64,000 nucleotides of DNA from Paragonimus skrjabini miyazakii (Eukaryota; Platyhelminthes; Trematoda; Plagiorchiida; Troglotrematidae): positions 84,003 to 148,002 of the forward strand of contig JTDE01000113.1 in the NCBI GenBank assembly GCA_014338405.1. Direction: 5' to 3'. How positions within the stretch are numbered: position 1 is the first letter of the stretch; every line of letters begins with the position of its first letter. The notes beneath the pieces were generated by a model. It saw only the letters and a list, made by a program, of their open reading frames with translations, was not told the DNA's origin and searched no databases. This document shows positions 12,746-24,359 of this stretch, one piece after another. A program made the position numbers and the translations under genes.

Positions 12746-13221
12746 ATCAACATTAGTTATAAAGTTTGGTAAACATTTGGGCACGGACTTGGAGACTCAC
12801 TTTGAGTGTATAACTTCCAGATTAGTTGATTAATGTATAATGAAGTAGATATTGATTATTTCCTGATTTTCCGATGAACAATAATCATTCAATTCTTGGT
12901 CAACAACTTAAGATAATTAATGTGTTATAGCAGACTTCGAACGGAAATCACAAATGTCAGGAGCACCTAAATGCGTACAAAAACTCAAAGTCTGACTTCA
13001 GTGTGCTTCAAAGCAGGTGTTTAGACAGCATCCATGTTCATGTGTTGTATCAATTTATATGTCAATTTTACTTGTGATTTTTGCAAGCTGATGCAAAATT
13101 CATTTTCTGGAAATTAGTGATTATTATTTTAACACATATACATTCCGAATTAGATCAGTAAATAATAGTTGCTTATCGAATACAATAAGTTCAACGTTAT
13201 CCAGCTCACCATTCTACTTAC

Positions 13222-13279
13222 AGCGGCTTCTTTCCAACTCATCCATATAAGCGCCAGCATCGATTTCACCACGGTAGCA
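13222..13279 (-). CDS. candidate 58-nt mini-exon
   Basis: It is bounded on the minus strand by acceptor GGAAACTTTCTAG and donor GCCGCT|GTAAGTAGAA, both good consensus matches. In phase 0 it encodes CYRGEIDAGAYMDELERSR plus one base; a second phase is also open. It lies upstream of the TSR exons on the same strand. However, its end phase (one base over) does not match the start of the 11143 exon (which needs two), so a further exon would be needed if it belongs to that gene. No family is recognised. Confidence 0.35.
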
Positions 13280-13691
13280 CTAGAAAGTTTCCAAATCAAC
13301 GTCTAAACACAAGTTTGTTCAGACAGGTTCAGTTTTTCCTTCATCGATCAATTTACTTTTGTAGAAAACGAACGCAAGTTCAGAAAGCGGTTGATCAGCA
13401 GTTATTCTCATAACTGTTTGCTATACTTTGTTACTTTTGGCCATTCAATATAGCTGTTATATCCGCTGGTCTAATGTTTACTAACTTAATGTGACTAGAG
13501 AAAACCGCCACTGTTTTTGATGACTGATTTCCTCAAGATATCTATGACGTGATGTAAACGTTCCAGGTATAATTTTTAATTAGATTTATGCTGATATGAA
13601 ATGAATAAATACATTATTATTGAGCAGGAAAGAACAACTTCAATGCACTACGGTGGCACTGGTTGATTCTAGCATGAATTATCAAAAAATT

Positions 13692-13925
13692 CTACTCGAG
13701 CAGTCAGTCCGCTAGACCATTTGATGGATTTTATATAATACAACTGCTTAGGTGGGTAGCTGAGTTTAAATGTGAAATTTCTAAGCTCTCAACGTAGCTT
13801 AGTAGCTCAGCTGGTAGACGACTTGCCGCATGTAGATATGCTGTTTCTGTCGCTGGTTCGAATCTAGCCGGAGTCCAGAGTTTCCGCAGTTGGTCCCTCT
13901 TGATTATGGCCTACTCTATTATATA
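13692..13925 (+). repeat. tRNA-derived SINE, family 1, copy c
   Basis: It carries the leader (TTTGATGGATTTTATATAAT, GGTGGGTAGCTGAG), A box TAGCTCAGCTGG (13803-13814), B box GGTTCGAATCT (13855-13865), and 3' part AGCCGGAGTCCAGAG. It is the best preserved plus-strand copy in the cluster. Confidence 0.8.
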
Positions 13926-14137
13926 CATTCGAACAATAAGTATTCAAATTAATGTATTCTTATTTTTAGTCATAATGTTGTAAACAGTGAAGACCTTATA
14001 GGGGGTGAGTTAAGGTGGCATGTCTATTGTTTGGTCAGCAGTCACAGTTAACCGGAAGCACATAGCTAGTGTCGTGGTCCTTGCCATTCATCCGATATGT
14101 GTACCCTATGAACCTCAATGACATCCTTCCGTTTTAG

Positions 14138-14275
14138 TGGCATCAGAGCGTGTATCAAACATCGAACCAGTTTGTGCTGTGGAGCATTGCTCATAGATAG
14201 AATCGGTTTGAGTGACACGCTGTGAGCAATGCCCCACAACAAACTGGCTCGATGATTAGTAAGGCTCTGACGCCA
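14138..14275. repeat. imperfect inverted repeat, about 55-bp arms
   Basis: Left arm 14138-14193 begins TGGCATCAGAGCG and ends GGAGCATTGCTCA. Right arm 14223-14275 begins TGAGCAATGCCCC and ends CTCTGACGCCA. The arms pair over most of their length with scattered mismatches around a 29-base loop, so the DNA could fold as a long hairpin. It lies just upstream of the first recognisable part of the PLE at 14.33 kb, so it may be part of that element's 5' end or a separate MITE-like insertion. Confidence 0.7.
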
Positions 14276-14329
14276 TTGAAACAAAAATTTAACATATATA
14301 CCGTTAAAGACTCGTTTGATTTGGTTGAA

Positions 14330-15560
14330 AATCTCAATAAAATCAACCTAAAAGTCAAAGTCATAAGCCCACTAGACGTTTAACAATTGTTTACGAATGT
14401 TCCAACACACGGGATGATTGAAGTTATATGCAGTGTAGTCGAAACTGAAAGTTTGATATAAAAAATTCTTACGGATGTGTTCAAACTACCCCTATTACTG
14501 TGCACGGAGAACATCATTTTTAGTTTTCAGAATAAACCTTATTGATAAATAGATGAGTTCGTCATGGAGAGTCCATTAGGGTTGATGCTAGCGGATTTTT
14601 TCATGCTTATGGTAAAAAAACCAGTTGCTCAAGACATTTTGTCACAGCCATTATACAAACGTTATGTGAATGACATTCACATGTTTGCACAACTTTCGTA
14701 AACTATCGGTAGGATAGTAAAACAGTTCACCGAATGCCATTTTAATCTGACAGTCACCTATGACCAGGAAAAGAACGGATGCCTACCGTTTTCAGACATC
14801 CTCATCGGTCGCATGGATGATTGATCAGTAAGAAAGTAGGTGTATCAAAAGCTCACCAGACTGGTTAGTACACTCACTTCACAAGCTTTTTACCAAAGAA
14901 GATCTAGTTTGCATTGGTCAGAACAATTTTTTGCAAGTGCTAGATGCAGTTATTCAGCAGAATGTTTACCTGATGAACTCCGACCGCTTACAACCACGTT
15001 GTAAGATAGTGGGTATCCGTTGAGATGTATCAATAGACACAGCCAGCAACGTATAGCAGTAAACAAGATCTCCACGATTGAAAGGAAGAAAGTCTACATT
15101 GAACTATCATTCGAAGGTGGCACTTCTTCACTTCGAACCACAAACCGTTTCGTCGCATCCATTAAGCGAGCATGCAATGCGGCTGAAATCGTAGTTGTCG
15201 ACCGAACTCGTAAGCCACCGTTACCTTCAGTAAGGGAAGAGCAACCTATTGGCATCAACTCACACTGTATTAATCAGTTTGTGTTTAACTGCGGTAAAAG
15301 TTATATCGGTAGAACCAATAGTTACTTGAACTCTAGGATAAATAAACATCTGGATGTAACTGCGCGGTTTACGTCCAACGTCCCGGGATCACGCAAATTT
15401 CCGGCTTCGTCTATCACCAGGCGTAGGTTGTCTACCAGTCACTGGATTAATCCAGAATCAACATTCGGGATTATAATGCGCCACGCTAATCCGCGTTTTC
15501 TGCGTTTCGCTGAGGCGGTCACGATTAGTCGTCCCAAACCAGCATTGTGTGTATAAAAAT
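14330..15560 (+). mobile_element. Penelope-like retroelement, RT plus GIY-YIG, pseudogene
   Basis: Reverse transcriptase motifs appear in order: QLFTNVPT (near 14385, motif A region, canonical SLFTNIP), ESPLGLMLADFFM (near 14570, motif B, canonical GSPLGP), and YKRYVNDIHMF (near 14660, motif C, canonical YVDD with the second catalytic D changed to N). Then follow NGCLPFSDILI (near 14775) and AECLPDELR (near 14960). After a frame change, an open frame 15020-15556 carries the endonuclease: CGKSYIGRTNSYLNSRINKH, then SSITRR, RFAEAVTI and PALCV. Several in-frame stops (about 14455, 14540, 14700, 14820) disable it. A full PLE protein is about 700-900 residues; the N-terminus is missing. This is the longest PLE copy here. 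Confidence 0.9.
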
Positions 15561-17385
15561 AATTATATGTAGGCCTTAGACTCCCAAGGACCTAACTGCT
15601 TTCCGCCGTTGTTCTCCATCTCATTTTCTGTTGTATTTCTCCACCCTCACCCCACTAGTGTCAAATATATGCTTCTGGCTATTGCTATTCGGTAATGGAG
15701 AGGCAACACTTAATGCTAGCATCTACCATTGTCCGTTTTCTTACTGCTATATTCAAATTTGTGAAGGAAACAAACAATTTCAAATTTCTAGTAACAAATA
15801 AAGACCGCTTACAATTATAACAGGAAGAACTACAGTGCGCTCAAAACTGACGGCTCTGTGAAGGTAAGTGTTAAATCTATAGAATCAAGGAAAACTGACT
15901 GATGAGTAGAATTCAACAAGTTTTTTAAGGAATCCCGCAATAAATTATAAAAGAGGTTAACTTATTTTTCGGTTGGATACACTTCGACTCCCGTAGTTAA
16001 TATGAACATTAAATATAAAGTCTCAACACCGGTCACTTAATAAATAGTGTTGCTTATAATCAACAAAATAAAGCTTTCCTTTTCCTGTTTTTTTCTGTCT
16101 GCGGACAGCTTAGAGCAAGATCCATCAGCATGGATATGGCTGTAACAAGATAATCTTTCTGCTTTGAAAATAGCTTCGATTCTGACTGCACAAACATTAG
16201 TAATCAAAGTAGTTTTCAGGAAACACTAGATTGAACACAAAATGTTTTAGATAAGATGAATGCAATTCTACGAATGAGGCACGTTGTAAGGATAAAATCT
16301 GTTCAGCAATTTGGACTCATGGAGATTGACGTTCGACGTTCGTATTAACAAAAATATGACAACATTGATGGACAATAAAATAAGCCATAATAAGGAATTT
16401 TATCTAGTTTGTAGGATATTCCGAAAAACGTCTCATCTGTCAACAGCACAACTGGGAAATGGTAAAAGAAAATGTTGTTTCCTTGTCAACTTGAGGCGAT
16501 GTGAAAATCAGAGTAGTTGACTCAATTATTCTTATAATAAAAAAATCTAAGTTGAATTCGACTTCTTTCTCTTAACATTCTCGTAAAAATAGCCGTGTCA
16601 AAAATAAAAGTCAGCCGTCTTTAAAATTTCAACAGTTAACTCTTATATGCATGTAAACAAAGCACATTCGCAATGCTTAGCTTGTGAAACTAGTCCACAG
16701 ATGAATTCTCTTCAATATTGCATATGTATTGATCAGGTGATGTCAACGAATTATTCCAACCTGTAATTTTTTGTATCAGATGTGACAGTTACGAGGTAAT
16801 TTTCATAAATTTCAAAAATAGTCACTTTAGTTGCCGTAATTTGTAAGCGTACAATAAATTTACCATAATCAAGACGACTCCAACATAAGAAGCTGGGATG
16901 AAGTTGCACCAACAGAATCGCTTGTCGTTATTACTGAAGAAGCAGGTAGTATATACCCATTACTTGCAAAAACCAACAGCATTACTCGGCACAGTAGTAT
17001 TTGACAATTTTAAACCCCCACTTTTCTCAACTGGGTGACATACCTACTCTAAAATAAAAATGCGACGCTGACTGTAGCATTCCTGATCACAATGTGGCAT
17101 CTCAAATCAGGTTTCATGAAACTGAATAGAAGTTCTGTCATAAATCTACTGGAAGCAATATTCTGTGTTTCAAAGCAATAGTTTTCAGCCGTACTACTCA
17201 ATCGTATCAAACGTTGTTCACTTCATAATAGCACGTTCATTTGTTCTTCAAGACACATTCATATTGCAGTTGAATTTTAATTCTCAGTGGAATTGCTTGA
17301 TTGTTTGACTGGTGTGAAAATCTCTCAAACTTTAACTTTACACGTTAGTCTTACATCAATTGAAATTCTGTTGTCAGTTTGGCCA
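15561..17385. other. unassigned DNA after the PLE
   Basis: The first 150-200 bases are the likely 3' end of the element. The remainder is AT-rich with no motif-bearing frame, no RNA and no member of the two SINE families. Confidence 0.4.
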
Positions 17386-17389
17386 TCAA

Positions 17390-17480
17390 GAAAGACTGGT
17401 AGGATCTGAACCAGTGACAGAAATAGCATGTCCAGATGTAGTAGATGCCCCATTAATTGCATTAGAAAACCACATCATCG
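17390..17480 (-). repeat. tRNA-derived SINE, family 1, copy f (partial)
   Basis: On the minus strand it reads CATCTGGACATGCTATTTCTG followed by CACTGGTTCAGATCC, matching the family 1 signature and B box. The A-box half is degraded, and the 3' part runs into GTCTTTCTTGATGG. Confidence 0.55.
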
Positions 17481-17953
17481 TCACACCTCTTAAATGTTTA
17501 GTTGCTATTTATAAATAACCACTCCGGGTTGTAGTTTGAATTAGACATGATGGCTTTTTTCGTTTCATCGAATGCTTTAGAAAAATAAAAAATGATAACT
17601 GACAGTCGTTAACTTCCATTTGAGAAGTGAATATAACCACTAAATACAGCAACTTCAAATATATACTATCTTAAATTTCACTGAAGTAAATTACAGATGA
17701 AAATTTTGACAACCAGTTCATTCGTTTGCCCGGATTTTCAAGAATTACTTTTAGTCTTCTTAACCAAACTGGCACTGAACACGTATTCCTTTTCAAAACT
17801 CTATGAACACATTTCAGATGACTCACACATAATGTTACTTCACGTTTGGTCTAACAACAGATACAGTGGGAAATATTCCAGAAACGGGGTCTGAAGCAAT
17901 TGCCATGTGTCAATCAGGTATACAGTTAAATGAAATGAAACGGTTCCACTCAC

Positions 17954-18076
17954 TTGGTTGGTACTTGACAGCGAACCGTTGATAGCCCCAGAAAGATTAG
18001 GTAGATTAATGTTAATGTTTGGCATCGTTGAGAGTGCGAGCCTGCATGACCGGAAGATATTCGTCGAAAATTCATC
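17954..18076 (-). CDS. candidate internal exon, 41 codons
   Basis: The minus-strand acceptor (AATTTTCATTGACCGCAG before 18076) and donor (ACCAA|GTGAGTGG at 17954) are both strong. The segment is exactly 123 nt and open in phase 0 throughout. It starts DEFSTNIFRSC and ends GAINGSLSSTNQ. Phase 0/0 matches the style of the TSR exon at 4045-4272 and the orientation is the same, so it may be an upstream exon of that gene or of another minus-strand gene. The peptide shows no family signature. Confidence 0.42.
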
Positions 18077-20072
18077 CTGCGGTCAATGAAAATTATACAA
18101 ATAGGGAAACCAATGGGATAATACGCCATTGGATGTACACGAGATGTTTCCCAGATAGGAATACATCATTGTTGAAAATAAATCGGTTGTAAATGAAAAC
18201 AAATCTATAGTTATCGTTGTAAATCCAAAGTATTTCTGGGAACAAGCTGGAAGCCGTAAGATGGATAATTTTTGCACTTGAGGGTGCAACTTGCTGGTAT
18301 CACCATATAACTCTACTCCAGTTGTACACTTGTATACAATAAAAATACACTATGATTTTCCACCAAACTCAATTGCACACTCAAAATAAATTGAAACTTC
18401 TAAAAAGCAAGTGATCAGAAGGCCAGGCGTGTTGAACAAATAAGGACTTAAGTGTAGGTGTATGACAGATAAGAGATGTTCTACATAACATTTTTAAGCT
18501 TTTGCTTTTGAACCTAGTTTTAATTGAAGAAAAAAAGAAGATACTGTTGGGAAGTACTTATAAGTAATAAACATAATCTACAGAACAATCTGTGTGTCAA
18601 AAATAAAATGTGCAATCAAATACTGAACCACTTCTTTAAATGTTTAGTTTCAGGGGGCTGCAAATATACTATTTGCTTGTTTAGTACGGTAAACGCATAT
18701 CGACAATTCAACATTTGGATAAAGTATTAGCAAACATTGGTAAACATCTGCATGGCTCCAGCAGTTTCCTTGCGAACAAGAAACACTTCCTCCACACGGA
18801 CCGGTTTTGTCTTGCATTTAAGGTAATCCGTTGGTTTACCCGCTTTTTAGAGACTGACTTCTCAACTCTCGACAATCCTATCCTTCTCACATCACTTTTT
18901 AGCAGAGTCCAGCCAATCGATGTGCTTAGCATTAATCAACAAACAGTTTACATCAATGTGACATTGGCTCAAAACTGCCCGCAAAAAGATGCTCGAACTG
19001 TACGATTAACAGTGGAACACACATAGTAGTTACGCCAATTTTGCCTGAATACATGCTTGTAAGTAGGCCGTCACAAAATCCGGGAAGAGTAGTGTGGGAT
19101 AGCTTGAATATCACTCAGGCAAGTGACTGGGGTTTCAAGGTCATACCGCTCACCGTCCTATGTATATGTGTGCATCTGTTGTTAGAATCATGTGCTTCAC
19201 CACAACACATATAAACCGGAGAAATCGACGGCCATCAGTCGAGTAAATGTTTTCAGGTAAAACGTAGCTGTCACAAAGCAACCGGTCAATTATGTCAGCG
19301 AAGTTAACGGTCTGATTACAACGTCAGAACACATATTGCTGTCATTTCGGAATTGAAACGTTTCAGATAGTGAATGTGAGTAACCATGAAAACTGCACAA
19401 AGTAAATTGTCCAAAAACATAATGTTATTCTTTCTCTATATTACGTTCTTCCACAGCCAATCAGTGTTAATTACATTCAGACAAACTGAAGAACTTCTAC
19501 AATGAGAACCCAACCAGCAGGGAGAAACTTTGTCTATTCTTCTGACTGGACGCATTTTAGAAGAAGAGTTAAATAAATTTTCGTTGACAATATGTTCTCC
19601 TTAAATGAACGATTTTATTTGTACGAAAACCATTGTCTAAACCCCGTTTCATATTTGAATGAAAGTCAGATTATTGTTAACAAACACTTGACTGATGTTC
19701 ACAACGTCAGTAGACCAGAATAAATGTAACTTAAGGCATCCAGTGTTTTTAGTTTACGATTAATTAGTTTCATATCCTAAAATATGCTAATCTTATTTGA
19801 TGCAGACTTCGTCCAACTAATGATTGTAAATCACCACATACCTCATTGTTCATCTAGTAATATAAACAACAAATTAAACTAGGTTTCAGTTAAGAACTAC
19901 GCATTACCGTTTTTCACTCAAAACGTTCAGGCAAAAAAGGAGTTATAAAGACAATCTTCAACGATGAGATCTAATAGCTTTGGCCAAAAGCACGGTGAAT
20001 ACTGTGTACGCGTGTAAGACTTGAGGTACCAATAGGTATTTCATTTTCAGGCAGAGTAAATCACTTGTTACG
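18077..20072. other. unassigned DNA, one open frame at 18715-19026 not accepted as a gene
   Basis: The plus-strand frame 18715-19026 (103 codons) has a fairly protein-like composition with one possible glycosylation site (INVT). It lacks paired splice signals and a recognisable domain, and the opposite strand is also open over 75 codons. Nothing else is seen. Confidence 0.3.
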
Positions 20073-20084
20073 ACTGAACAGATA

Positions 20085-20330
20085 TTTAGATGAGACCCAA
20101 CTGTGAAAAGTCAGGGCTTCGGCTGGATTCGAACCAGCGACAGACACACCATGCCTCAACGCGGCAAGGGCTCTGCCAGCTGAGCTACGAAGCCACGCCA
20201 GGAGCTCGGAAATTTCACATTTGGACTCGGTTACCCACCCGTCCCACTGTCTCATATGGAATCCACCAAATGATCCAGGGGATCGACTGCCCCCGCAGGA
20301 TTTCTCAAACAGTTCACGCTGGAATCCACC
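20085..20330 (-). repeat. tRNA-derived SINE, family 1, copy d, full length with target-site duplication
   Basis: This 246-bp element is flanked on both sides by ACTGAACAGATA (20073-20084 and 20331-20342), a 12-bp target-site duplication that fixes its ends. On the minus strand it has a leader with GATCATTTGGTGGATTCCAT, then GGTGGGTAACCGAGTCC, A box TAGCTCAGCTGG (complement at 20176-20187), B box GGTTCGAATCC (complement at 20125-20135) and 3' end GGGTCTCATCTAAA. This is the best defined copy and can serve as the family reference. Confidence 0.92.
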
Positions 20331-20794
20331 ACTGAACAGATAGTTTTAAAGGCAGCATAGATATCAGTAGGATAGATGCTATAGTCCGTAAATCAGTAAC
20401 TAAGAGCAAACGCTTCGCAAGTTAACTCATGATTCACGCTGCCAAATCGATCCTTCAGCTGTTATTTTTTCATAACTTCAGATTATCACGTGATATGAAT
20501 GGTCTTAAACCGAAACAAGAAGATCGCCACTGTAAATCTCATTTAGATAATTTTTACAGAATAAACAAAAGCAGAGTAAGAAAATGTCCCAGTGGTGTGT
20601 TGGCTGAAATGAAAACTTAAAATATTAATTGATTCCTCGATTAAGACATGACTCGTTAAAACTAAAATTGTTACAGATCACGAAACGTTTTGACCCTCTC
20701 GCAGGAACATTATCAAGCGGTTTAATTAGGGGATATTACCGTGTACAAACTTCATCGGACTTACTCATCAAATGGCACAGATTGATGTATTTGA

Positions 20795-21062
20795 ATTACT
20801 AATGAGTAATGTGGTAGATTTATGATTTTATATGAGATCCAACTGCGAAAAGTCAGAGCTTCGGGTAGATTCAAACCAGCGACGGAAACACCATTCCTCA
20901 ACGTGGCAAGCGTTCTACTAGCTGAGCTACGAAGCCACGCCAAGAGCTTGACATTTTGACTCAGTTACCCACCTGTCCCACTATTTCATATGGAATCCAT
21001 ATGGAATCCTGCCCTGGCAGGATGTCTCGAACAGTTCACACTGACATCGACCAACGCCACTG
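20795..21062 (-). repeat. tRNA-derived SINE, family 1, copy e with target-site duplication
   Basis: It has the same head as copy d, with A box TAGCTCAGCTAG and a mutated B box (GGTTTGAATCT). It is flanked by TTGATGTATTTGA at 20782-20794 and 21063-21075, a 13-bp duplication. The 3' tail is longer than in copy d. The leader has a local duplication (ATATGGAATCC twice at about 20988-21008). It lies in the same orientation as copy d, about 460 bp away. Confidence 0.88.
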
Positions 21063-21544
21063 TTGATGTATTTGATATGGGTTTGCATCAAGTCAAACAA
21101 AACGATAATTATTTTTATATGTCAACTGAGACAAGGACATGAACAGCCTAGGTCGGAATATCGTTGGACAATTGTTGTGTATACTTTTGACTGTATGGAT
21201 GGACAGCCTGGCTTACTTTATATCTATAAAACAAGACTTTTTTGAAGGTTTTATGGTTTGCGTAGACTATGTAAACCCAAAATAGCACTGCTGTTCTGTG
21301 AATTGCGCGTAGTTTTCTATCCATAACTTTGGACAACTCGTTATCAAGCGGAAAAACTTGGATTAAGCCAAGATGAAAGGTTAATCAGCTTTAACGTTTG
21401 AATAGCGAAATCAGAAGGCCGGTTTTGCAAGATTGTAGTATCATTTCTTATTTTCTCGTCAGCTGCTACACATAATAGCGGTGAACATCGAAAATACTTA
21501 GGCGAATTAAGTTCATACATCAAGTCAGTGTATACACTAATCTG

Positions 21545-22080
21545 CCATGATTTTGACCAATGACATTGTTTCCTTGTTCACCAATATTCCGTTGTTATAA
21601 GGTCTGAATGTCATTCGTCAGCTTCTTGGGGCAGTTAATTTAACTAAAGAAACTGATCCATCAATTGATGACATTGTAGAAGCAATGGAGCTTCCCTTAT
21701 TGTCCAACATGTTGTCATTCAAAGGAATTATTTACCAGAAAATAGACATACCTGTTTGCCCATCTAGTCCACGATTGTTAATTTGTTCAAAACAAGATTT
21801 AAGAGAATAATTACTGTCCACAGTTTCAGCCCCCCCCCCCGGAGTTTAGTGAAGGTATGTAGATGATGATACGTTAACTGTGAGAAGCATTTACACAGTA
21901 ACTAACATTGTTGGACATAACTAATTTTCATTCGTGTATCATGTGTTATGATCGAGCGTAAATCGGTGAATCGGAGAGTGAATGTTTTACATTGTAGAGT
22001 ACACAGAACAACTGATAATAAGCTGAACGCAGGTGCATAACGAAAGGTTACTCATTTCATTTGGTATATTTCTTTTAACT
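21545..22080 (+). mobile_element. Penelope-like reverse transcriptase remnant
   Basis: The translation shows TNDIVSLFTNIPL (motif A region), then after a stop GLNVIRQLLGAVN, DIVEAMELPLL, and NMLSFKGIIYQKIDIP (the usual F-x-F-x-G-x-x-Y-x-Q-x-D-G step before motif B). Motif B itself is lost. RYVDDDTLTV near 21853-21885 is the YVDD box with one extra D. Further residues to about 22080 are consistent with the thumb. Stops and frame changes make it a pseudogene, and no GIY-YIG part was found. A run of ten C at about 21831-21840 sits just before motif C. Confidence 0.75.
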
Positions 22081-22466
22081 GAAAGCGGCCAAAATAAAGC
22101 AAGAAAGTAACCGCATCTAATCTGTTTTACAAAGACTTGTTCACAAGCAGGTCCGAGGATGAACCAGCGAAAGAATACAGAGTTGTTGAGTCAACACTGC
22201 AAACAAACCAGGTGTTAAGTTCAGCTTAAAAGACAGTCTGTAGCAAGATCAACAAGCCCCGGTATTGAGTGTGGATTGTCATTACTCGGTACAGAATGAA
22301 TAGATTTGAGGATGTTCGACGGATTCTCAACCAGTAGGTCAGAGTGGAATTTTAGGTTACCAGAATGGTAAACAACAAGTGCGGTTGGGCTGTGTGAATC
22401 GAATTGAGTTGAAAGGATGTCAAGCTTGTTTGATTCGACAGATAGCGCACCATTCGGAAGTGCGCA

Positions 22467-22805
22467 CTAAGTAACATGTGAGGTGAAACAAGAAGCCACC
22501 CAGCTGTGCTGAACTACCCTAGAAATCAAATCATGATTCAACCATTGTTGCACACGCCATACGCAACCAAAAACAATTTGACTCCGATAAATACCGTTTC
22601 CGTCACCGCAAAAACGATCTGTTGGCAGGGCCACTGTTGACTGCAACTGCACCACATGCGATGAACCGATCAGGCAGTTTAAAACCGTCGGTAACCTGAC
22701 GTGGTCTACTGAGTGGGTCACATGGTTACCATGCAACAGAGGTTTGCCGCATTCTCGTCCACCACTTATCCCGGAAAGCGTTAACACATATGCAGTAGCT
22801 GTCAT
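22467..22805 (-). other. unidentified open frame in a locally GC-richer block
   Basis: A 112-codon minus-strand frame (ISGGRECGKPLLHG near its start, DRFCGDGNGIY in the middle) overlaps an equally open plus-strand frame, about 22589-22808. The plus frame includes VDCNCTTCDEP and TWSTEWVTWLPCNRG. The latter has the WxxWxxC spacing of a TSR start, but no canonical continuation or clear splice donor follows. The block from about 22140 to 22860 is visibly less AT-rich than its surroundings. It may be an exon on either strand or part of a mobile element. Function unknown. Confidence 0.25.
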
Positions 22806-24235
22806 GCCTTAATCCTATGTGAGATCTTCATGTCCTGACCCAAGTTGATATGTGAACTAATCCATCTTGTTGGTAATCAGTTTTGCACACTGCATGTCAA
22901 AAATATCAACAAGTGCCACTCCACATATGTAAACCGTAATTTATCTACCATAAATCAACTGATAAATATTCCGAGTGAAAATGAAAAAGATTAGGAATCA
23001 ATATTACCTTTGTTGTTTTCCTCTCGTGGTTTAGTAAAAAACTACTTAATAACAACCGTCAGCACAACCGACAATGTATTTTCTTACGTGCGTTCTGCTT
23101 AACTATTGGAAGTACTTTCACGAAATACTAGCATATAATTTCATTTGAGCCCGTATAATCAACTATAACCAGTACGGATTGACAACTTGAATTTTTTCAG
23201 TTCTAGAGTGTCAGCAGACCAGATGCTGCAATGCAACTTATATAAAATCATCTAACCGAAAAGAAAAAAGCTCAATAGATAATCATACATTTCAAATAAG
23301 ATTAATTTAGTCTGGTCATTGCAGGCTAAGAATTTTCAAATGTTGCGAGTGTGCAGTTCCACCTAGACAATTGTCGAATAGCTCAACAATAAGGAATCCT
23401 TTGAGTTTACAAGGCACGGAAAGTTGTCCAGTTGTTTATTTGATGTGTAGCAGTCAGTATGTCTTACTGAATAATCGTACTAATTATCTATTGATTTAAC
23501 TGCATGAAAATGAGGAAGAACTTACGTGACATCTTGAGAAAATTAGCAACCACAGACAGATTCCAAAATACAGTTAACACTGACTGCTTATGACAGTTGT
23601 GAGTGATTTCAACTATGACGAGTTCCGGTCTGAAATGAATATGAATTTGGAGAGTGTCCGCTTGTTCCCGTGCAGAAATTCTCATCTTAGGTAGGAAGTT
23701 GTACCAAGTACGGGAAAACGTTTTGGAGCCCGATATATGATACAAAGAATGGTTCTTTAAGTGTGATCAGTATGACGGTGAACATCTGTAAATACTGAAC
23801 GCGTAAGTGCTATTAATGACAAGCATATGAGTAAGTCTGTTGCTTGCAGAATGCTTGTGTGCTGCTTCTGGAGGTTTGATAGTCAGCTGGGTGTTGACTT
23901 TTCAACATCGAACGATATACACGTAACTGTCACTACACCCACCACTCTCTTTCTCAAACATTGTAACAGTATTATAGGAAACATTTCTTTTTTGTGACCG
24001 CGTTAATATTCTTATTGATAAGTGAAGTAGAGAATGATCAGCACCATAGATTTTTAATTAGATAGAAAAATACAACCACATCTTTCTAGTAATTTGCCTG
24101 GAGATTCGATGTTGGCTTGCGCATGTCTTACTCACTTCTTTGGAGCCAAGTAAAATCAAACACAATGCTGAGAGTTCGGTTGCCCTACTCAAAATTGAAT
24201 AGAAACTAAATCTAAGGTTTTGAGTAGTTTAAATA

Positions 24236-24350
24236 CATCGATTTTTCGCTGTCATTGACGTTCACTAGTGGTGCGTATCTCTGTTAAGACCGGGATTTGC
24301 ATTTAACTCCGCGTTCTCTTACGGTAACCGTGTTGACCGCTGCACCGCGA
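24236..24350 (-). repeat. tRNA-derived SINE, family 2, copy D, decayed
   Basis: On the minus strand it reads TCGCGGTGCAGCGGTCAACA (A-box side), then TTAAATGCAAATCCCGG (B-box side), then AGATACGCACCACTAG and CAATGACAGCGAAAAATCGA. The last part corresponds position by position to the hammerhead segment of the family, but the CTGATGA box is destroyed. Confidence 0.55.
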
Positions 24351-24359
24351 ATCTCGAAT

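Noticed and set aside
18715..19026. 103-codon plus-strand frame as a gene
   Set aside because: The opposite strand is also open over most of it, no domain or splice pair is visible, and the flanks show no gene signals.
20090..20335. 81-codon plus-strand frame with a LRLDSNQRQ segment
   Set aside because: It is the reverse complement of the tRNA-derived SINE; the frame is a by-product of the repeat, as are the frames at 11400-11750, 20061-20255 and 20761-20943.
23526..23685. 160-nt minus-strand exon ending in a strong GTAAGTTC donor
   Set aside because: The acceptor (ACCTAAG) has a weak pyrimidine tract, the peptide has no motif, and its phase does not fit the next candidate exon.
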